From Endozoicomonas acroporae (GTDB taxonomy: Bacteria; Pseudomonadota; Gammaproteobacteria; Pseudomonadales; Endozoicomonadaceae), in assembly GCF_002864045.1 (NCBI RefSeq), contig NZ_PJPV01000080.1, positions 1-51,784 on the forward strand: DNA of 51,784 nucleotides. Direction: 5' to 3'. The first letter of the stretch is position 1; each line of letters starts with the position of its first letter. The position numbers and the translations under genes were made by a program. The notes beneath the pieces are model-generated. The model did no database searches, was not told where the DNA came from, and was given only the letters and a program-made list of their open reading frames with translations. This document shows positions 48,058-51,784 of this stretch, piece by piece.

Positions 48058-48723
48058 ATGTTACGACCATCCTTTCTTGACTTCTCACAGAGAATGAGCC
48101 GCAACCCGGCTGTTTCAATGGGTCTATTGTTGATCACCCTGACCTGCAGCATCCTGTTCTCCCCTATTGTCATGGAGTACCAATCCATTGGAATCACCCT
48201 GTTTTCCTGCCTGATGATTGCCAGTCTGGTTCTGACCCTCGGAGCGCTGACGGAAAACAGTCCAAAAATCCGTCTCTGGTTAGAGATCACCGGCACCACT
48301 ATCGTGATACTCAGGGCGGTGGTTGAGTTCCCAAACCCGCCAGGCTGGCTCCCCTTCTTCACCTTAATAGCCAGCATGCTGTTCCACCTGGGCATGATGC
48401 TGATGCTTATCGGGCACCTGTTCAGCGTTAAGCCCCAGGCCGAGAAACTATTGGCGGCGATTAACTTCTATTTACTGACGGGCATCACGTTCAGTTATCT
48501 TTATCTGCTGGTGAACCTGATTACCCCCGGGGCATTTGATCTTGCCAACCAGGGTATTTCCAGCTGGCCGGATTATCTCTACTTCAGTTTTGTCACCCTG
48601 ACCACGCTGGGTTATGGCGACATTCTGCCCCTCAGCCCTCTGGCACAGGGTCTGGTATCTCTCGAAGCGATTGTGGGTGTATTGAGTCCGACGGTGATGA
48701 TTGCCCGGTTTGTTGGGAAATAA
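48058..48723 (+). CDS. Potassium-channel-like membrane protein
   Basis: 221 aa. About six hydrophobic segments are visible. The last two flank a pore loop with the K+ selectivity filter: YLYFSFVTLTTLGYGDILPL (T183-L-G-Y-G-D188). This is an ion-channel family (Ion_trans_2) signature. No cytoplasmic RCK/TrkA-N domain follows, so gating is unknown. The start codon lies 12 bp after the family B repeat; the only AGG-like ribosome site is at the repeat edge, so expression may depend on it. A family A solo end follows the stop by 7 nt. Confidence 0.85.
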   Translation: MLRPSFLDFSQRMSRNPAVSMGLLLITLTCSILFSPIVMEYQSIGITLFSCLMIASLVLTLGALTENSPKIRLWLEITGTTIVILRAVVEFPNPPGWLPFFTLIASMLFHLGMMLMLIGHLFSVKPQAEKLLAAINFYLLTGITFSYLYLLVNLITPGAFDLANQGISSWPDYLYFSFVTLTTLGYGDILPLSPLAQGLVSLEAIVGVLSPTVMIARFVGK

Positions 48724-48730
48724 GGCAAAC

Positions 48731-48747
48731 CCAGGAGCCTGTCCGAG
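48731..48747 (+). repeat. Solo end of repeat family A
   Basis: CCAGGAGCCTGTCCGAG, the outer end of family A, 7 nt after the channel gene's stop. No opposite end is seen in the next 100 bp. Confidence 0.65.
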
Positions 48748-48813
48748 GGAAAATTCAATGAGACTCTGTGGGAAACTCATCTGCAAACATTCTCAACATA
48801 GCTTGCCGAAACA

Positions 48814-49887
48814 TCACTGCGCTCTCATCATGTCTGCCAGCTGCAAATAGCGGTCACTGTTATGGAGCCCACTCAGCAAATGCTCCGGTATCGCCTCCAG
48901 CCCATTCATCGCTCCCAGAAGCACACCCGTTAAGGCAGCCCTGGCCATATTGTTGCCGCCTCCATTAATGGCAGACAAAACACCCTGCCCAAACTGGTCA
49001 GGGTACCGGTGCATCAGGTAGTAAGCACAGGGAAGCACGTGAACAAGCTGGCAATCCATACCATAGACCTGACTGATATGCAGGGCCGGTTCTATACGAA
49101 CGGTCTTTGGATGCCAGGCCACCTGTCCATTCCCGGGAGTCAGTAGATGGTCGTAACGCTGTATTGCCGACATCACGTCTGAGCGTTTTGCCATAGCCGC
49201 TAAACAGGCCGGTAATTCGATCAGAGGAACACTGTTGACCATGGCCTGAACAACCAGGGCAAATACCAGTGTATTCTGCCGTATAAAAGGCTCCCGATAG
49301 AATGTCTGCAGCAGTTGACCAGCAGCGTCTACCAGCTCAACCGGGTCATCAATCGCCAGGGCCAGCAGGGATACAAACTGTGCTCCCTCGGTTGTGTCAC
49401 AACCCGAAGCAATCCCGGGATCCCCCCAATGTAACCCCGTGCGGCGTGCCCTGATCAGGTCCACCATCAATTCATCGGTATAGCGCCCGGAAAAGGACTC
49501 ACCGGACAATGGCGCAAAGAAATCATCAAGCCGGGCAAGGAAATCCGTCAGTACAAAGCCATCACAATGGGCCAGAGACTCAAGCAGCAATACGATCACC
49601 TGGCCCGTCTGGGAAACGTCGCCTGCCCTGACCCCCTGCTGATAACGGAAATGACTGATATTAGCAAAACCATGACTGCCATTAACTGCCGGGTCCTGAT
49701 AAGTATCAATCCAGGGGCCATAATCCTGAGCCAGTTGATCCAGGTCATAATACCAGTGAGTGCCAACGCCCAGGGCATCACCAATGAGCAGGCCAGCCGC
49801 CCCACCCTTTATCCGGCTCAGTTTATCAATGTTTGAAGGGTATGATCTGATGGTCGATGTCGAAGTCATAGCAAGCCCACATTGCAA
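48814..49887 (-). CDS. ADP-ribosylglycohydrolase-like protein with altered metal site
   Basis: 357 aa, full length for the ADP-ribosylglycohydrolase (DraG/ARH, J1-crystallin) family. The N-terminal KGGAAGLLIGDALGVGTHWYY and GDVSQTGQVIVLLLES segments match the fold. The C-terminal motif, usually NxGGDxDTxAxxxGxxxGA with two metal-binding aspartates, reads INGGGNNMARAALTGVLLGA here (residues ~307-326), so those aspartates are missing. It may bind ADP-ribose-like ligands without hydrolysing them, or use another reaction. An internal ATG at 49869 is an alternative start; neither has a good ribosome site. Confidence 0.83.
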   Translation of the reverse strand: MQCGLAMTSTSTIRSYPSNIDKLSRIKGGAAGLLIGDALGVGTHWYYDLDQLAQDYGPWIDTYQDPAVNGSHGFANISHFRYQQGVRAGDVSQTGQVIVLLLESLAHCDGFVLTDFLARLDDFFAPLSGESFSGRYTDELMVDLIRARRTGLHWGDPGIASGCDTTEGAQFVSLLALAIDDPVELVDAAGQLLQTFYREPFIRQNTLVFALVVQAMVNSVPLIELPACLAAMAKRSDVMSAIQRYDHLLTPGNGQVAWHPKTVRIEPALHISQVYGMDCQLVHVLPCAYYLMHRYPDQFGQGVLSAINGGGNNMARAALTGVLLGAMNGLEAIPEHLLSGLHNSDRYLQLADMMRAQ

Positions 49888-50067
49888 ACCGTATACACCC
49901 CATGAACATAGCTGAAATTAGCGACCAACGCAGTGCATTCGCTGCCGTTTCACACAGAGGCATTCAGAATGGTGATACCAACCTGATACGAATATATACG
50001 ACTGTTTAATTGCATTAGTCAGCGTATTGTTGCCTGAAGTCCACACTATTTATATGAGAATAAGCCC

Positions 50068-50307
50068 ATGGAATCCGTACACGGTCATAATGTACTGAAT
50101 ATGATCAGAGAACAGGAAGCCGCGCTGAGCAAAGAGGCGCTCCTCACAGCAATGTCAGCAGAGTTTGGTGAAGAAGCCCGCTACCACACCTGCTCCGCAC
50201 AGGAACTGACAGCAGCAGAGCTGGTTGATCAGTTTGTTGGAAAAGGTAAACTGCTTGAAACCAGTGAAGGCATCCAATACATAGGTTGCAACTGCCATTG
50301 TCATTAA
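50068..50307 (+). CDS. yecH: YecH family putative metal-binding protein
   Basis: 79 aa. It follows E. coli YecH: ESVHGHNVLNMI at the start, EFGEEARYHTCSAQELTAAE in the middle, LVDQFVGKGKLLE, and a Cys/His-rich end CNCHCH. The HGH, HTCS and terminal Cys/His residues suggest metal binding; the cellular role is not known. A strong terminator follows at once. Confidence 0.88.
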   Translation: MESVHGHNVLNMIREQEAALSKEALLTAMSAEFGEEARYHTCSAQELTAAELVDQFVGKGKLLETSEGIQYIGCNCHCH

Positions 50308-50333
50308 AAAAAGCCCGTTTACGGGCTTTTTTT
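50306..50333 (+). terminator. Intrinsic terminator of yecH
   Basis: AAAAAAAGCCCGT and ACGGGCTTTTTTT form a near-perfect hairpin with a 2-nt loop and a T run. It begins at the yecH stop codon and works in both directions. Confidence 0.88.
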
Positions 50334-50692
50334 AATCTGAGTTTTTCTGAGCAGAAACAAAAAACCGGTCACAAGAACCGGTTTCAAAATTTTATTGTTG
50401 TTGCCTGTCTCATCTTTGTGGCCTTTGTGTCACCTCCCCCGCGACGTAAAGGCCTTTTCTGGAGAAATCCCCCCATCTCTTTCCCCTTCAGGCGTAAGCC
50501 ATAATACGTATTGTTTTTTTCTGACATATTGATCTGGATCAATATTACATCATCCTCTGCATAAGCTCCTGATTATTACTTTTGATAAAACATCACTCCC
50601 CAAGTGCTTTTGCTTAATAAGCATCTGCTTTTCTGCTTGGCAGAAAGCCACTGCTTCAGGGTAAACTCCACTTTTTTTCGAGTTAATGATGC
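50334..50692. other. Intergenic region between yecH and yaeQ
   Basis: About 360 bp without a gene. A second hairpin lies at 50362-50384 (AAACCGGT with ACCGGTTT, followed by TCAAAATTTTATT), a possible backup terminator. CTTTGTGGCCTTTGTGTC at about 50414-50431 resembles the arms of the prpC-acnD inverted repeat. The AT-rich part 50500-50580 probably holds the yaeQ promoter. Confidence 0.5.
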
Positions 50693-51232
50693 ATGGCCCT
50701 GAAAGCAACGATCTACAAAGCAGGTATTAATATAGCGGATATGAACCGCCACTATTATGCGGACCATGATGTAACCATTGCCCGCCATCCATCAGAAAAT
50801 GATGAACGGGCAATGTTGAGACTGATGGTCTGGTCACTCCATGCTTCAGGGGAACTTCAGTTTACCAAAGGTATCAGTACTGATGATGAGCCTGATATCT
50901 GGCAGAAGAATCTCAGTGGTGAAATTGACACTTGGATAGAGCTTGGTCAACCGGATGAAAAGCGGCTAAGAAAGGCCTGTGGCCGGGCAAAGAAGGTTTA
51001 TATCTATAACTATGGCGGACGCCATTCGGATATCTGGTGGCAACAATATCAGGGTAAAGTACAGCGATTTGATAATTTGTACATTTATCAAATCCCTGCT
51101 GAGGGTAATGAACTGGCCAGGTTGATTGGTAAAACCATGAAACTTCACTGCATTATACAAGATCAGCAGATAACTGTTGGCAATGCTACCGACAGCATTA
51201 GCATCGAGATCACACAGCGATTTCCGGGTTAA
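50693..51232 (+). CDS. yaeQ: YaeQ family protein
   Basis: 179 aa, matching E. coli YaeQ in length and sequence: MALKATIYKAGINIADMNRH, ARHPSENDERAMLRLMVW, LQFTKGISTDDEPDIWQKN, IDTWIELGQPDEKRLRKAC, and IWWQQYQGKVQRFDNL. The fold is related to PD-(D/E)xK nucleases; D, E and K of the DDEPD/WIELGQPDEKR stretch would be the catalytic set. The physiological role is not established. It is convergent with the PPxY protein gene, 11 bp apart. Confidence 0.93.
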   Translation: MALKATIYKAGINIADMNRHYYADHDVTIARHPSENDERAMLRLMVWSLHASGELQFTKGISTDDEPDIWQKNLSGEIDTWIELGQPDEKRLRKACGRAKKVYIYNYGGRHSDIWWQQYQGKVQRFDNLYIYQIPAEGNELARLIGKTMKLHCIIQDQQITVGNATDSISIEITQRFPG

Positions 51233-51243
51233 TGCTTCATGGT

Positions 51244-51783
51244 TTAGCTGGGAAAAATCTCTCTGTAAGATGGAGGTGGCAGCTGAAGCTCTGACTGCGA
51301 GCTTATAACCGTCACGTAAGATGGAGGTGGCTCTGGCAACAAATCCTCAGACTCCTGGTTGATAACCGTCAATGTCTGGTCTGATCCTGTCTGCTTTGAA
51401 TCGTTGTGCATAGGCAAGGGCTGAACCGCCACGATGGACTCTCTCCCTGGTTGCTGGGCTGTTCTGCTAATTGAAAGATCTGTGTGAACAGGAGCAGCCT
51501 CCCGGGACTTTATACCACAGCATCCACCATATTTAGCATCGAAATAGGCACCTATTCCGAGCATTGCGATAATACCGACAGCCGAACCAGCAAGAGCGCC
51601 GAAACAAACTTTAGCTACCATGGTGCCTTCTAAGGATAAGCACGAACCAACCGCCCCACCGGTAGAAGTTGCACCGGCCCAGGTGAGGCCGAGGCATGTT
51701 GAACGGCAATTATCATTTTCTAAAGTACAGCCAGGATTATTAATGTAGGCTCCTCGTCCTTTAGTGTGGATTTCCTTATGAAA
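51244..51783 (-). CDS. Membrane protein with two C-terminal PPxY motifs (5' end outside window)
   Basis: The minus-strand frame is open from the window edge to the TGA or TAA-side end at 51244. The first internal ATG is at 51621 (125 aa), with only a weak GAAGG site; the 54 codons before it have the same character, so the gene probably starts further out. Reading inward: a Cys-rich segment (GCTLENDNCRSTC ... GSCLSLEG), a Gly-rich membrane segment (GALAGSAVGIIAMLGIGAYF), a CC pair, then a polar tail with PPPSY at residues 98-102 and 115-119 of the ATG form. The tail is a tandem repeat of TVI..(E)SE..L..PPPSY. In animals PPxY binds WW domains, notably of Nedd4-type ubiquitin ligases. No family recognised. 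Confidence 0.72.
   Translation of the reverse strand, partial: FHKEIHTKGRGAYINNPGCTLENDNCRSTCLGLTWAGATSTGGAVGSCLSLEGTMVAKVCFGALAGSAVGIIAMLGIGAYFDAKYGGCCGIKSREAAPVHTDLSISRTAQQPGRESIVAVQPLPMHNDSKQTGSDQTLTVINQESEDLLPEPPPSYVTVISSQSELQLPPPSYREIFPS
51265..51331. repeat. Direct repeat encoding the PPxY motifs
   Basis: GTAAGATGGAGGTGGC occurs identically at 51265-51280 and 51316-51331, 51 bp (17 codons) apart. On the minus strand each copy encodes PPPSY and the following residue. ATAACCGTCA (51305 and 51362) marks a less exact part of the same tandem unit. Confidence 0.8.
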
Positions 51784-51784
51784 T

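Overview
The window looks like a chromosomal segment of a marine gammaproteobacterial animal symbiont, most likely Endozoicomonas or a close relative. This is inferred from gene content, without a database search. The housekeeping genes are gammaproteobacterial: ppsA/ppsR, an acnD-prpF type methylcitrate cluster, rarA-lolA-ftsK, greB, nfuA, cysB, cysG, yaeQ and yecH. Among them are several genes with eukaryote-like features: an F-box plus WD40-like repeat protein, a second WD40-like repeat protein, two tandem BIR (inhibitor-of-apoptosis type) proteins, a membrane protein with two PPxY motifs, and a Ser/Thr-rich single-pass membrane protein.

Layout. 1-1.2 kb: the C-terminus of isocitrate lyase (aceA), a palindromic repeat, a terminator and a hypothetical gene. 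1.4-4.8 kb: a PLP-dependent ammonia-lyase, pykF and rraA. 5.1-16.6 kb: three large unusual genes (WD40-like, a 1110-aa protein, F-box/WD40-like) placed around the divergent ppsA/ppsR pair, which controls PEP synthesis. 16.6-22.7 kb: the methylcitrate pathway on the minus strand, transcribed prpB-prpC-acnD-prpF. 23-28.9 kb: the Ser/Thr-rich membrane protein, pabB, a lipoprotein hydrolase, a thrH remnant, a small CxxC protein, cysB and a TSUP exporter. 29.2-36.4 kb: aroF, greB, nfuA, an SDR-like protein, cysG and a MATE transporter. 36.4-41.1 kb: the two BIR paralogs. 41.2-47.7 kb: serS, crcB, rarA, lolA and ftsK, all on the minus strand. 48-51.8 kb: a potassium-channel-like protein, an ADP-ribosylglycohydrolase-like protein, yecH, yaeQ and the PPxY protein, which runs off the window edge.

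Three families of long imperfect palindromes (about 165-225 bp) lie between genes. Family A has three full copies, one collapsed hairpin and one solo end. Its arms keep pairing while their sequence differs between copies, so the fold appears to be conserved. Family B has one full copy and one solo end. Family C has one copy. Several copies begin at, or within a few bases of, a stop codon, and two supply the TAG stop of the upstream gene.

How the genes fit together. aceA, ppsA/ppsR, pykF and the prp cluster form a central-carbon set for growth on acetate, propionate and gluconeogenic substrates. cysB, the TSUP exporter and cysG point to sulfite and siroheme metabolism. The F-box, BIR and PPxY genes would, if delivered to or exposed to host cells, touch host ubiquitin-ligase and apoptosis machinery. 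That role is inferred from motifs only; no secretion system is encoded here. No tRNA, rRNA, CRISPR array or intact insertion sequence was recognised.
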